A stretch of DNA of 64,000 nucleotides from Symbiodinium natans (GCA_905221605.1 CAJNDS010002251.1:345001-409000), one strand, 5' to 3'. Shown: positions 41,751 through 52,934, numbered from the stretch's first letter. Notes: generated from the letters alone by a model not told the origin. Numbers and translations are program-made.

Positions 41751-42261
41751 CAACCCAGCTGCTTTAGGTTTAGGGTTTAGGGTTTCGGGTTTAGGGTTTA
41801 GGGTTTTGGGCTTAGGGTTTAGGGCCTTCTAGAGCTGATAGGGCGTAGGGTTTACACAGGGCTGATATGGTTCATCAAATGTGTTGGCTTAATTAAGGGC
41901 TTAGCGGCTTTGGGCATCAGATCCTTTGCCCTAAACCCTTTCTGCCTGTGTCATTTCTGGAGGAGGGTGGGGGGGCTAGAGGCTACCATGTCATTTGCCG
42001 CTTCCTGCGAAGGATTCTTACTTTGCTCCTCAGGAATCTCTATGAAACCCATATATACCGCTCTGAGACGATTCCCATCCACTCCTTCGCCTCCCTGTAG
42101 GCTTCCGAATGACATTCGGCCACCAAGACTAACTCCGTATACATTCTTCATGAAGCTGGACAAGCTGATCCGAAACCCTAAACCCTAAACACTAAACCCT
42201 AAAGACCTAAAGCCAAAAACCCTAAACCCTGGACAACTCACAGGCCTTCTTTATGATACTA

Positions 42262-42373
42262 CTCAGTAGCCCAGTAGCCATACTATAACAAGGGCACCCG
42301 TTTTGGAGTTGGTTACTTCATACGGGGACCCTGAACCAAAAAAAATTGAAAAGGGTACCACCGGGCTACCAAG
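42262..42373. mobile_element. Foldback family D copy, best preserved
   Basis: GTAGCCCAGTAGCCATACTA left; AAGGGTACCACCGGGCTACC right. Confidence 0.65.
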
Positions 42374-42375
42374 AC

Positions 42376-42451
42376 TTAAGAAAACGGCCCAACAATCAAG
42401 TATGCGGCGGCCTCAATTTGCATGCACTGCTCGATGAGTGCCTCAACACAG
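42376..42451 (-). CDS. Terminal exon-like segment beside a family D element
   Basis: After TTCTTGCAG on the minus strand, one base then CVEALIEQCMQIEAAAYLIV then GPFS and TAA, which lies just before the element. Hydrophobic helix with Glu and Cys. Unknown. Confidence 0.4.
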
Positions 42452-42891
42452 CTGCAAGAAGCTCAGAAGCTCAACTCTAAACCCTGAAAATTATTCCCCT
42501 AATTTGGGAAGCCCATACATCAGAACCCTCAAAAACGAAGCCAAGGGATCATATGAAGAGACCATGTAACTACCTTAGAGGAAAAGGCTTAAACCCTCAA
42601 CCGTTTATGCTGCAGCTGTTGCAAAGGCATTGTCACCAGGACAGTTCTCCGAACTAGGGTCTCTTAAGGCCTTATAAACCCTAAACCCTAAACCCCAAAC
42701 CCAAAGCCCTAAACCCTGGGCCCTAAGCCCTAAACCTTCATCCCGAAACCCTATATCTGCAAATAAAGCTTCACAGGATAAGGGGCTGCCCTAAACACTA
42801 AACCCTAAACCCTAAACCCCAGCTCGCCTCGCGTTGCTCTTTGTAGTCCGTGTTCATGGGCAGCTCCACAGTCGCCTGCTTCCCCCCAGAG

Positions 42892-42952
42892 TTTAGGGTT
42901 TAGGGTTTAGGGTTTAGGGTTTAGGGTTTAGGGTTTAGGGTTTAGGGTTCAG
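42892..42952 (+). repeat. Telomeric array
   Basis: About eight units. Confidence 0.9.
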
Positions 42953-43854
42953 GTGTGGCGAACCTTGATCAGCTAAGCTCTTCAAGACAGACTGAAACCC
43001 GAAACTTATTACGCTCCCAATCCCAGCAAGCCTAATACTGCCTTGATCCAGAACCTTAACCCTACCGAGACCACCAAACTATAACCAGCTAGTACAGCCT
43101 GGCTGCACACGACTCATATTAGGTTAAAATCATCTTACGGGTGCTCTGCGGGGCCCGGGAGCCTAAACCTTGCACAACAAGTCCCCAAAACCTCTAACCC
43201 AAGACCGCAAATCTGGAAACTACCGAAACACCAAAGGGTCAAATCCCATAACCCCCAAAGCCCCAAAACCCAAAACCCCAATCCCACCGCAAACCTCGAA
43301 ACCCCCAAAACCACAAAAGCCCCCCAACCTCTGGACTCTAAACCTTAAACCCTTAAACACCTCAAACCCCAAAAACCCAACCACCCGCGAGTCCAAACAC
43401 TCGACCCTGAGTCCCTAAAACCCCTAAACGCTACGCCCGCAATCTCCAAACCCTTGACCCCCAACCCCACCAGATCCCTAACTGCTGAGCACATAAACCC
43501 CCAAACCCCGAGCCCGTTGCAAAACCCCAAACACGAACCCCTAAACCTTAAACGCCCAAACCATGCAACCCTAAACCCCTGATCCCCCCCCCCCCCCTCC
43601 GAATAATGGTCTCGCAAACTTCCCCCCACGGCCCACGAAGCTGCCACCCCCCACCCTCCCCCGCAAAGAATCTACCCCTAAACCCTAAACCTTAAACCCT
43701 AAACCCTAAACCCTAAACCCTAAACCAAAGTCCCAGACCTCCGGCTCCTCCTGGGGTGCCTGCGCTGAGGCTTCTACTGGGCTTTCCGAGGGGTGTTGAT
43801 GGCCATTTCAGTTGTTGGCCAGTTCTCTAAACCCTTAACCCTCAACCCTGACCC

Positions 43855-43955
43855 CCCAAACCCTAAACCCTAAACCCTAAACCCTAAACCCTAAACCCTA
43901 AACCCTAAAACCTAAACCCTAAACCCTACACCCTAAATAAACCCTAAACCCTAGA
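43855..43955 (-). repeat. Telomeric array (CCCTAAA)
   Basis: About thirteen units. Confidence 0.95.
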
Positions 43956-44044
43956 GGCGTTTTTTGCATCTAGACCGTGAGGAGATGCCAGAATGAGCTT
44001 CATACTCTCCAAAGCGGCCCCAAACCCTCAACCTTTGCGGGTTT

Positions 44045-44281
44045 TGAGTTTAGGGTTTAGGGCTAGGGTTTAGGGTTTAGGGTTTAGGGTTTAGGGTTTA
44101 GGGTTTAGGGTTTAGGGTTTAGGGTTTAGGGTTTAGGGTTTAGGGTTTAGGGTTTAGGGTTTAGGGTTTAGGGTTTAGGGGTTTAGGGTTTAGGGTTTAG
44201 GGTTTAGGGTTTAGGGTTTAGGGTTTAGGGTTTAGGGTTTAGGGTTTAGGGTTTAGGGTTTAGGGTATAGGGTTTAGGGGG
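44045..44281 (+). repeat. Long telomeric array, about 33 units
   Basis: Among the longest arrays in the window; nearly perfect TTTAGGG with one 8-base unit near 44182. Confidence 0.95.
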
Positions 44282-44429
44282 GAAGTTCAGGCATTTAGGA
44301 CTGAGGAGCTTCGGCGTGCTTTTGAACCCTACACCCTAAACTCTCATCCCGAAAGCCTTCACCCTAAAACTCTCAACCCGCCTTTAGCCCCAAGGGTTCT
44401 TATATGGAGCATACAAAGACTATCTAGGG

Positions 44430-44525
44430 TGGCCCTTAAGACCCTCTCAAAATATTCCTACATTTGATCCTCTTAAACCCAAGGGCCTACGGGAAAATAT
44501 GCAATACTCCCAAGGGCCTGCCTAT
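44430..44525. mobile_element. Foldback family F copy
   Basis: GGTGGCCCTTAAGACCCTCT start, inner TTTGATCCTCTTAAACCC, CTCCCAAGGGCCTGCC end. Confidence 0.55.
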
Positions 44526-44759
44526 TCCTATTTGTGCTGTGTGTTGCACGCAAAGATGGTTCGGGCCATCTCCTGAACTGCTACGTTAGATGCTTAGAAT
44601 CGATTTTGTTCAGCAGTAGGTCCTACCTGTACACCCCCACCCCCCCCACCCCCCCCCCCCCCCCCCCCAAACAAAAAAAAAAAAACACTCCACTCCTTAG
44701 AAAGGAGGCCTCTAAACCCTAAACCCTAAGCCCCCCCCCCCCCCCTTTTTCAGGGGGGT

Positions 44760-45018
44760 TACCTAAACCCCCTAAACCCTAACCCCTAAACCCTAAACCC
44801 TAAACCCCAAACCTTAAACCCTAAACCCTGAACCCTAAACCCTGAACCCTACACCCCAAACCCCAAACCCCAAACCCCAAACCCCAAACCCCAAACCCCA
44901 AACCCCAAAGCCCAAACCCCAAACCCCAAACCCCAAACCCCAAACCCCAAACCCCAAACCCCAAACCCTAAACCCTAAACCCTAAACCCTAAACCCCAAA
45001 CCCCAAACCCTAAACCTA
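44760..45018 (-). repeat. Array dominated by CCCCAAA units
   Basis: CCCTAAA units on both sides of about 18 CCCCAAA units in a row (about 44855-44968). Confidence 0.95.
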
Positions 45019-45094
45019 ACGAGGCTTTGGGATGGCGAGGCCTCGTCCGCTTCCTCGGCCTCCTTCGGCGCCTCCTCCTCCTCCTGCTCTAGTT

Positions 45095-45228
45095 CTAGGG
45101 TTTAGAGTTTAGGGTTTAGGGGTTGGGGTTTGGGGTTTAGGGTTTAGGGTTTAGGATTTAGGGTTTAGGGTTTAGGGTCTAGGGTTTAGGGTTTAGGGTT
45201 TAGGGTTTGGGGTTTAGGGATTAGGGTC
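45095..45228 (+). repeat. Telomeric array, mixed units
   Basis: TTTAGGG with TTTGGGG, TTTAGGA and TCTAGGG variants. Confidence 0.9.
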
Positions 45229-46009
45229 CCAAACTCTGGGACCGCGTCAGGTGGTACATCATGACAGAAAGAGTCTTAAAACTTAAAACCCTACAACCCA
45301 CTTCAACCGTAAACCTTACACCCCTAGACCCCTACCCCCCCCCCCCCCCCCCCAAAAAAAAAAAAGGGGGGGGGGAAAACACACACACACACACAAGGAA
45401 CCCTAAGTCCGGGGCCCTAGTAGCCCTGTTCGGGGCAATCTTCGACCGGCCTATACTTTTCTAGTAGGATCCGAAGAGTGGAAGGATGAGGAGAAGGGCT
45501 TCGGGGCTCAGGGGTCTGGAGGTCTAAACCTTTAGGGGTTTAGGGTTTAGGGTTTAGGGTTTAGGTAAACTCTCACAAACCCTAAAAAGCCGCTAATTAA
45601 ACCCTAAACCATGTAATCCGCTTCCCCTAAACGTAACCCCAACCCGACCCCCCCACTTCCTTGTATCAAACCCCCCAAAACCCCAAAAAACTTTTAGTTT
45701 TCGGGGGGCTTCTTTATGGTTTGTCCGAACCCTAAACCCTAAAACCTAAACCCTAAACCCTAAACCGTTTGCTGGCTCAGTCATACAGCACGTTAAACCC
45801 TGAACCCTAAACCCGAAACCCTAAACCCTAGACCCTTGAGTCTTCAGGGTTTCGGGGCCTTCAGCGCCAGTGTAAGGGGTTTGAAGAGTTAAGAAAGGCT
45901 TCAGGTTTCCGCTTCAGGCTTCCGACCCCCCCTAAAGGCCCCTTATAAGCCGGTAGACCTCCGGATCGGACTCAGGAATGGTTGCGGCCAGGTCCTTGAT
46001 GGCCTGCCA

Positions 46010-46110
46010 GGGTTTAGGGTTTAGGTTTAGGGTTTAGGGTTTAGGGTTTAGGGTTGAGGGTTTAGGGTTTAGGGTTTTGGGTTTGGGGTTAGGGTTTAGG
46101 GTTTCGGGTG
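46010..46110 (+). repeat. Telomeric array
   Basis: About twelve units with variants. Confidence 0.9.
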
Positions 46111-46454
46111 CCTAACACCCAAGGGTATCCCACATAACGGCTAGCTCCAGAGGCCATTGTTACAGTACATAGCACGCAAAACTAACCCAACAAATAATCC
46201 AGGATCCCATTTCCGGGCTTCAGGCAATTATGTGCAATACCTTAAGCCCTAAGCCCTATAAACCCTCAAAACTCCGCCCCCGCCGTCCTTAACCCTGACA
46301 GCACTGGGGACTGTTAACGGTTGCGGTCCGGAATCCAGTAATTTGCAGACGCTTTTCTACTTAAGAGTCAGGCGCCCACGGCTTGGGTCTGCGCTTAAGC
46401 GCTTTAGAGGGCTTAGGGTTGAGGGCTTTGGGGTTTCGGGCTTCAGCTTTAGGG

Positions 46455-46545
46455 TTCATGGGGCTTAGGGCTTAGGGCTTAGGGCTTAGGGCGTAGGGCT
46501 TAGGGCTTCGGGCTTAGGGCTTAGGGCTTCGGAGTTGCGGGCTTA
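46455..46545 (+). repeat. Variant array CTTAGGG
   Basis: About twelve CTTAGGG units, two CTTCGGG. Confidence 0.9.
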
Positions 46546-46639
46546 GGGATGGAACTCCTACTGCGGTGCTTGCACGCAGACGACCCAGTCAAGCCCAGAA
46601 GTCCTGCAAAAACCCAAACCTATGACCCTCCACTCGATA

Positions 46640-46755
46640 TTGGGTATGTCCCAAAATGGGGGTACTGTACCCCTTTGTATACCCCTGATAGAATAGAAAC
46701 CCCAAAATAGGGGTACCCGTTTGTACCGCGTTTTTTTTGGAAACCCCCATATTGT
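46640..46755. mobile_element. Possible family G foldback relative
   Basis: Related blocks CCCAAAATGGGGGTACTGTA and CCCCAAAATAGGGGTACCCG within 100 bp; the 97-codon minus-strand frame over it is doubtful. Confidence 0.35.
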
Positions 46756-47201
46756 CAAGACCGAGCTTGTCAAGATGTTGTCAAGAACGATATTGTCAAG
46801 AGCCCCTCCTGGATCAAGTGCCACACGATACCTGCTACTATGCTTTCGCACAGAGCCTCGGACTCGGGATTAATTGGTGCCCGTTTTCATGATTTTAAAG
46901 GAGACATCTTATCAGGGAGCTCAACCGCAAAAGATAGCGGCACTCTCCCAGAATAGTAACGCCTGCAACAAAAACTCTTAATTCCCAGCTTTGGGCTTTT
47001 TCAGAGCACCATAAATGCCTCGCTCAATTCCGCTTCCCCTCTCCCATCCCCCCCCCCCCCCCCCAAACCCTAAACCCTAAACCCCCAAAACCCAAACCCT
47101 ATACCGCAGCTCCCACGCCCCCCCCCCCCCCCCCACCACCTTCGCAGTGTTAAGCATGTCATTTTCATTGATCTGCTGCACCAGCCTTCCCTTGGCCGTG
47201 C

Positions 47202-47468
47202 AGGGTTTAGGGTTTAGGGTTTAGGGTTTAGGGTTTAGGGTTTAGGGTTTAGGGTTTAGGGTTTAGGGTTTAGGGTTTAGGGTTTAGGGTTTAGGGTTTA
47301 GGGTTTAGGGTTTAGGGTTAGTTTAGGGTTTAGGGTTTAGGGTTTAGGGTTTAGGGTTTAGGGTTTAGGGTTTAGGGTTTAGGGTTTAGGGTTTAGGGTT
47401 TAGGGTTTAGGTTTAGGGTTTAGGGTTTAGGATGTAGGGTTTAGGGTTTAGGGCTTAGGGTTTAGGGA
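47202..47468 (+). repeat. Longest telomeric array, about 37 units
   Basis: TTTAGGG with two short interruptions (TTAGTTTAGGG near 47318, TTTAGGTTTAGGG near 47406). Confidence 0.95.
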
Positions 47469-47579
47469 TGTGTCGAGGTGTGCGGCCCAACACCCAAAGA
47501 AGCCCGTGAAACCTTAAGCCCTAAACCCTAACCCCTAAGCCCTAAAGCTTAAAGCCCTAAAGCCCTAAATAGGAGGTTG

Positions 47580-48190
47580 CTAAATGGTTGCTCATTAGCA
47601 GGGTGTCTGATTAAAGGGGTGGTAGGTAGATTCGGGCTATGGTATGTTTGCTTCGGCTGTTTAGGGCTTAGTGCTTTTAGGACTATTTGCAAGAGTTTAG
47701 TTCGAAAGGGGTAGGATGTGGCAGTGCCTAGGAGAGTCGGAATAATTAGTAGTGGTATTCCCTTAGGGTCCCTATGTAATTCTACGAGAATGACCCCCCA
47801 AAACCCTGTTCTGATTATTCAGGCCCCTAGATTAGGTCCTTTGGGTCGTGGGTGAGAATAGCATGCTGTCTGATCCCACACCCATGACACAAAACCGTAG
47901 ACCCCTAACTTGATCTACTATTTGCTTAACAACCCCCTCAAAAATGAAAGAAATTCTTCCTTATAAGGGCCATATAGAGGTTCTTATCCTTTCTCTGCTG
48001 GAAGCTTCTTAGGCACATATAGCAGTCGGGGAATAGGGCTTCAAGGGATCTCATTCAAAACCGACAGCGTTTCAAAGCTTCGTGGGGCGAGGGCTCGAGC
48101 AATTTGCGCGAGTCCTTGCTTCACGACCAGCGGAACCAACATGATAGATTGACATGTGTATGTGTTCACAGCTTCACACTAAATAAATCA
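47580..48190. other. Unique sequence, no gene recognised
   Basis: No array or clear foldback; a GTCCCTATGTAATTCTACGA block near 47770 hints at a decayed element. Confidence 0.4.
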
Positions 48191-48646
48191 ATAAATCAAC
48201 AAACATATATACACATATATACACACACGTACATATATGTATGTATATATATATATACACATGCACACACTTTTCACACTTGATCAGTTGGGAACTTTCA
48301 TATCACTGCAAAAATAGCGAGGCCCAAAAGCTCAAAGTCGGACGGTGGGCCAAGCGCTTAAGGCCCTGGATCTGCGGTTCCAGGGTTTTTGGTTTAGGGT
48401 AAAGGCCTAAGTCTTTCAGTGTAGGTAGGATTTAGTGTTTAGAGTTGGGGTTTGGAGACGTCTGCTGTGCTCTGTGAAGCCATATCTAAGTCCCCCCCGC
48501 CCGAGACTCGCCGCCACTCCTCAAACAGCACACCCCGCACCCGAAACCCCACAATCCTAAACCCCGAGCCCCAAAACCCAACTCCAAATACATCACAAGC
48601 TCCCACAAAAGACAGGCGAACCCCTGATAGACACTAAACCCGAAAA

Positions 48647-48709
48647 CTCGACTGAGCGCCCTGCACTACGCCGGCGGCTGGCGTTGAGGCTAGCTTGGAT
48701 GGCTTCCAC
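48647..48709 (-). CDS. Exon-like islet
   Basis: After CTGTCAAG the minus strand reads VEAIQASLNASRRRSAGRSV then E (21 codons). No GT follows (TTTTCGGG), so the end is unsure. A longer overlapping frame through 48634-48816 is the alternative. Confidence 0.3.
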
Positions 48710-48751
48710 CTTGACAGTTCCCCGGTTTCACCGGTGCAGCCCAAGGGAAGA

Positions 48752-48890
48752 CTAGGTTGGCCCCCTTTAAGTTCCTTCAGAACAAAATTTCCTGAAGAGG
48801 ATCCTCTTAAAGCCAATAAGGGTTTAGGGTTTAGGGTTTAGGGTTTAGGGTTTAGGGAAATTCAAAAATATCTCAAGGGCCTACCCAGAA
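48752..48890. mobile_element. Foldback family F with telomeric array inside
   Basis: GGTTGGCCCCCTTTAAGTTC start, GAGGATCCTCTTAAAGCC inner block, then six TTTAGGG units (48820-48858), then CTCAAGGGCCTACCC end. Confidence 0.65.
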
Positions 48891-48999
48891 AGGGTAAGGG
48901 TCTCGGTTTCGGGGGCTTGCAGCGGGGTTCAGGGTGTCAGGCTGTAGGGTTTGCAGTTGGGAACTTAGCCTACGTACCCGCCTGGGACTATGGGGTTTA

Positions 49000-49142
49000 T
49001 AGGGCTAGGGTTTAGGGTTTAGGGTGTAGGGTTTAGGGTTTTGGTTTTAGGGTTTAGGGTTTAGGGTTTAGGGTTTAGGGTTTAGGGTTTAGGGTTTAGG
49101 GTTTAGGGTTTAGGGTTTAGGGTTTAGGGTTTGGGGTTCAGG
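49000..49142 (+). repeat. Telomeric array
   Basis: About eighteen units. Confidence 0.95.
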
Positions 49143-49384
49143 GCTTCTAGGAGCTGAAGGGTCTCTAGGCTTCATAGAGTTTATAGGGCTTTATGGGGCT
49201 TCTCAATCGGGTTGACAGGGTTGATAGGATGGTTCGGGTTCATGGGGTTCATAGGGCTTAGGGTCTTGTAGTGACAAAGCCCTGGAAAAAACACTTGTCA
49301 AGCTCGTCAAAGTCTTCCTGAAGTCCACGTGGGGCATGTGAAGCATCTACCCTGAACCCTAAACCCTAAGCCCTAAACCCCCTG

Positions 49385-49437
49385 CAATGCTTGCACAAGG
49401 ATGAATTGCCTGCACAAGGATGCAATGCCTTCACAAG
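49385..49437. repeat. Triplicated TGCCTGCACAAGGATG block
   Basis: Three imperfect copies of an 18-20 bp unit (TGC(T)TGCACAAGGATGAAT). Confidence 0.7.
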
Positions 49438-49449
49438 TGACAAGGAGGG

Positions 49450-49592
49450 CCTAAACCCTGAACCCTAAACCCTAAGCCCTAAGCCCTAAACCCTTAAACC
49501 CGAAAACCTAAAGCCTAAAGCCTAAAGCCTAAAGCCTAAACCCTAAACCCTAAACCCTAAACCCTAAACCCTAAACCCTAAACCCTAAACCG
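49450..49592 (-). repeat. Telomeric array with CCTAAAG block
   Basis: CCCTAAG, five CCTAAAG, then about nine CCCTAAA units. Confidence 0.95.
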
Positions 49593-49603
49593 AACCTTAC
49601 AAC

Positions 49604-49686
49604 CATCAGCTTCATGCGTCTCTGGAACAAAGAGGAGAACATGAGCTCATGCTTGGATTTCAGGCCGTGGGGCTTGCCATGCCGCA
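49604..49686 (-). CDS. Exon-like islet, basic
   Basis: After CTTGTGAG on the minus strand, two bases then RHGKPHGLKSKHELMFSSLF then QRRMKLM, ending ATG|GTTGTAAGG. Basic and helix-forming. The plus strand is also open here, which lowers confidence. Downstream is a telomeric array. Confidence 0.4.
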
Positions 49687-49949
49687 CTCACAAGACCCTA
49701 ACCAGTTGAATGGCCCACATCCTGAACATCCCCGAACCCCAAACGCCAAAGCCCCAAACCCTGAAGCCTAAACCCTAAACAACCCTTAAACCCTAAACCC
49801 TGATGGACAGTGGCAGGAGGGGCGTTCCCGGGTACTGGCCCACACCAAGTACCTTATGCTAGGGCTACGAGTGTTAGTTTCTATAAAACCCCCGGACAGG
49901 ACAGCACAGTCACATCGGTGCCTCTTGCAGCAGCTGATCCTGCACTGTA

Positions 49950-50045
49950 GGGTTTAGGGTTTAGGGTTTAGGGTTTAGGGTTTAGGGTTTAGGGTTTAGG
50001 GTTTAGGGTTTAGGGTTTAGGGTTTAGGGTTTAGGGTTTAAGGGA
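49950..50045 (+). repeat. Telomeric array
   Basis: About thirteen units. Confidence 0.95.
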
Positions 50046-50281
50046 AGGGCCTGGGGCTCATACCAGGTCCAAACCCTCCTTAAACCCCTAACCATCTGGC
50101 CAAACCATCTGGCCTAGAACAGCCACAACCCCCTAAGACATCCAAACCCCCCTAGCCCGCAATAACCCCAACAAACCCCAAGAACCCCCAAGAATTCCTA
50201 GATGGAGCCCCTGAACCTTCAAGCCACCCAGTGTTTCTGGGGGTTGGAGGGGACATGATCAAGGATGCGATGCTGACCCCT

Positions 50282-50599
50282 TTAGCTGTCGATGCAAAGC
50301 AGCGCGCTAAGCAGTGTCTCAGCGACGTCGCGGCAGGAACTGTCTAAGGGTGAAGTGTCCCTGATGGCCCGCACCACGGACTCATGGCCGGCGAAGTGCC
50401 GCGGCATGTTGAAAACTTTCTCAAGCTCCACCCGTTCTTGTTGGGTTCGAGAGCCCTCTTCTTTAACACTTTTGCGACTCTCATGGAGTTTGACGAATAC
50501 TTCAGCAAGGGTGCCGTTGCAGATTGTTTTGCCTTCGTCAGGGCCTGGCGCGGCCAATGGAGCAACTGGAGCTGTCATCAGCTGTTTAGGGCTCACCAT
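50282..50599 (-). CDS. Uncharacterised protein or last exon, 105 codons
   Basis: The frame includes NGTLAEVFVKLHESRKSVKE and EKVFNMPRHFAGHESVVRAI and ends at a TAA near 50282. It has an ATG at 50599 but may instead be a last exon, since AAACAG lies shortly after it. Mixed, protein-like composition with predicted helices and no repeat character; three other frames over the same bases are less convincing. It lies 3' of the ubiquitin-like gene on the same strand, with a satellite in between, so it may be a later exon of that gene. No family recognised. Confidence 0.5.
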   Translation of the reverse strand: MVSPKQLMTAPVAPLAAPGPDEGKTICNGTLAEVFVKLHESRKSVKEEGSRTQQERVELEKVFNMPRHFAGHESVVRAIRDTSPLDSSCRDVAETLLSALLCIDS

Positions 50600-50759
50600 C
50601 TTAGCTATGTTTAGGGTTTAAGGGAACCTGATAACTGGAAATTGGAAAAAAGGCTAGGACTGTATAGGCTCTCATCACGTGAAGGAAGGTATTCGGGATG
50701 TAAGGTTTACTACTATTTGCTCAAGAACCCCCCTACTGTTTTTGTAGTTTAAGGTTCAA

Positions 50760-51560
50760 GTTTGCTCTGTACTGGACTTGGAAAACTTCTATTGTGCTGA
50801 TGCAGGGGAACCTCCGTTTTCTCTAAGCTTTCATGGGACAACCTCCATTTTCTCTATGTTCGAGTAAGAAAAATCTCAATGTTCTCCATATTTTGCTACG
50901 GAAACCTCGTCTATGTTGTCATGGAATTGTTCTCTTTAATTGAAATGGAAAAATCTGTAATTCTCTATGTTTAAATAGGAAATCTTCTACACATTTGCAG
51001 AAGAAAACCTCGATTTTCTTTCTATGTCGTAGGAAAGCCTCTCTTCTTCCTTTAATTTTGCTGCGAAAACATTTGCTTTCTCTTTGTCTCAATGGGAGAA
51101 CACTTTTGTTTTCTCTCTCTCTCTCTCTATATATATACATATCAATAGGAAACCTGTTGTTTTGTATGTTCAGAGGAAAGCCTCTTTGTTGTTTTGATTT
51201 CAATCACAACACAAATCTCTATTTTCTTTATGTTTGAATAGGAAGCCTCGTAAATATACGAATTTGAAACTTCAAAAACGCTGCATTTCTGCTCTCTGGC
51301 GGCTTGGCCACGCCCAAGCAAGAGGAGAGCTTAGGCTTGCAGCTGCAAAAAGTACACTTCCGACTTTCTTCCCAAAAGCCGTTCCAGCAACAACTCTTGC
51401 AGGCACAAGTCAGTCAACTCTCTTGTCTGAGACAGTGGGGAAACATCAGTTTTCTCTATACTACAGGGTATCAACTTTGTCCATATTTTTATAAGAAAAC
51501 TATTTTTGCTCTGTATTTTTAACGGACAACATCCTTTCGATTCTATTTGAAAAAGAAAAC
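50760..51560. repeat. Decayed satellite, about 45-55 bp unit
   Basis: Some fifteen degenerate units of GGAAAACCTCNNTTTTCTCT then ATGTTTNAATA. It shares its unit with 54235-54400 in reverse orientation. ORFs here are T/C-rich artefacts. Confidence 0.75.
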
Positions 51561-51620
51561 CTCCATTGAGTGAGTGACTGAGTGCGTCCAACGTCCCTGT
51601 CGCCAAGAAAAGCCCGCCGC

Positions 51621-51701
51621 ATGAGCGCAGAACACTTAAGTTCGGACCCTTCTGAACCTGAGGGTAAAGACTTTGGCATTCGACAGGGTCGAGGGAAGTA
51701 G
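51621..51701 (+). CDS. Small ORF or terminal exon-like segment
   Basis: ATG, 25 more codons and TAG (MSAEHLSSDPSEPEGKDFGI and on); the frame is open back to about 51580 (VRPTSLSPRKARR). Hydrophilic. It sits antisense between parts of the minus-strand gene, so may be chance. Confidence 0.2.
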   Translation: MSAEHLSSDPSEPEGKDFGIRQGRGK

Positions 51702-51963
51702 TGAGACAGGTCTCTAACTGCTCATCCTTACTCGACCCGAGCCCCCGCTAGGAGGAAAAAACGCCAACAACCACTTGTCCCTTGCTTCTCAGCCCTGCAC
51801 GACCCGAACAAGGTGAACAAACCCTAGCAGGGGCATACATGTTCATAGATATAGATATAGGTCTTAATACAGATCTTGATATAGATGTAGATATAGACAC
51901 ATCTACTTCTAGATATATTGATTACTTGTCTTTCTAGATCCACATATGTATATTTACTTCAAC

Positions 51964-52194
51964 TTAATTTACGGGCGATCCTGGATCCCCTTCCTCTTCA
52001 GAGCTTGGTGCAGGGCAAGCAGGGCAAAGTGGTATCTTAGCGCAAGCGCCACCACACCCACGACACAACCCGAATCTTTGCGCAGCTCGCCGTCCACCCG
52101 CAGCAAAGCGTGCTGAGGTCGTGGCCTGGCTGGGGTTCACAAAGGTAACCCGAAAGCACCCTATCTTTTTGGATCTGGGCTGAAGGACTGTTGC
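51964..52194 (-). CDS. Cysteine-rich C-terminal exon of the ubiquitin-like gene
   Basis: A pyrimidine-rich stretch ending CTCAAGCAG precedes 76 codons in phase 0 (ATVLQPRSKKIGCFRVTFVN and on) to TAA at 51966-51964. Near the end CRGCGGACAKIPLCPAC gives C-x2-C-x3-C-x6-C-x2-C, a plausible metal-binding or knuckle-like motif, followed by an acidic tail (SSEEEGDPGSPVN). The frame differs from that of the ubiquitin-like part and is closed by TGA just upstream of the AG, so an intron or frameshift separates them. Function unknown. Confidence 0.5.
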   Translation of the reverse strand, partial: ATVLQPRSKKIGCFRVTFVNPSQATTSARFAAGGRRAAQRFGLCRGCGGACAKIPLCPACPAPSSEEEGDPGSPVN

Positions 52195-52381
52195 CTGCTT
52201 GAGATAAACGAAAGTTCATCTCCCTTTCACTCCGCGGGTCCTGAGGAAAGTCATTGCACGCACGCGAAATGGGCTCTTCAATCAATGCCGAAAGGACAGC
52301 GTTCAAGGTCCCCTTGATGTTTGAGACGTGTTCCTCTTTCGTGTAGCCAATTCCTGAGACGTCTGACTTGGCGCCACGCTT

Positions 52382-52630
52382 TCCACCACCTCTGATGGAC
52401 AAAGACATAGCGCAAGTCGTGTTGTCCCCAAAGTTGAAACCGAGAAAGGTGCGACGGCGGTGCTCACTCACTGTCGTCTCACCACACCTGAGGATGATGT
52501 CATTCTTGCCCTTCTTACGCATGCTCCAAGTCTTGATAATCTCGTTGAGGAAGTCACCAATGGTGGTGTTTCGTGACAAGATGAAGGTTTGGGTCTTGTC
52601 TCCGAACTTCACGAAGACTGTGAATTTTGG
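52382..52630 (-). CDS. Ubiquitin-like domain
   Basis: The minus strand reads KFTVFVKFGDKTQTFILSRN near the start and CAMSLSIRGGGKRG near the end, about 80 residues. The first strand pattern, the central Leu/Ile spacing and the terminal hydrophobic strand followed by Arg-Gly-Gly correspond to the ubiquitin fold and its C-terminal Gly-Gly; identity is low and the Gly-Gly is followed by more sequence. Ubiquitin-like domains fused inside longer basic proteins are known in mobile-element and repeat proteins, so this may be transposon-derived. I did not identify a polymerase or transposase. Confidence 0.55.
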
Positions 52631-52847
52631 ACTCGGTGTAGTCCTCTATTCTTCTTCTCCCTGCTTTCCTGCTCTTTGATGAGCCTGTCCTTCTTCTTGA
52701 CCTCTGAGCCTCTGACCCACGCTTCTTGATCACCTTCTTAATCTTGCTCAAGACCTGAAGGTTGTTGGAGATGACCTCCTCAGGGGTGTTCTGAAGAGCA
52801 ATGTAATCGTCATGACTTTGCGATGCTGTGGAAGGTGGCCGAGTCAT
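52631..52847 (-). CDS. N-terminal basic region upstream of the ubiquitin-like domain
   Basis: From an ATG at 52847 (MTRPPSTASQSHDDYIALQN) the frame holds NTPEEVISNNLQVLSKIKKV, then the best coding signal moves to another frame (VKKKDRLIKEQESREKKN) and then to the ubiquitin-like frame. Both shifts fall at an AG dinucleotide, each equivalent to two extra bases. Lys/Arg/Glu-rich helix, perhaps nucleic-acid binding. The pattern means frameshift mutations, assembly errors or very unusual introns. Confidence 0.45.
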
Positions 52848-52934
52848 CGTCCGTAATCATATGAGAGTATCCTAGATTGGGGATGAGAAGATTACCCGCA
52901 GGACTTAGAAACCAAAAAGCAGGAGGGTTTGGGA

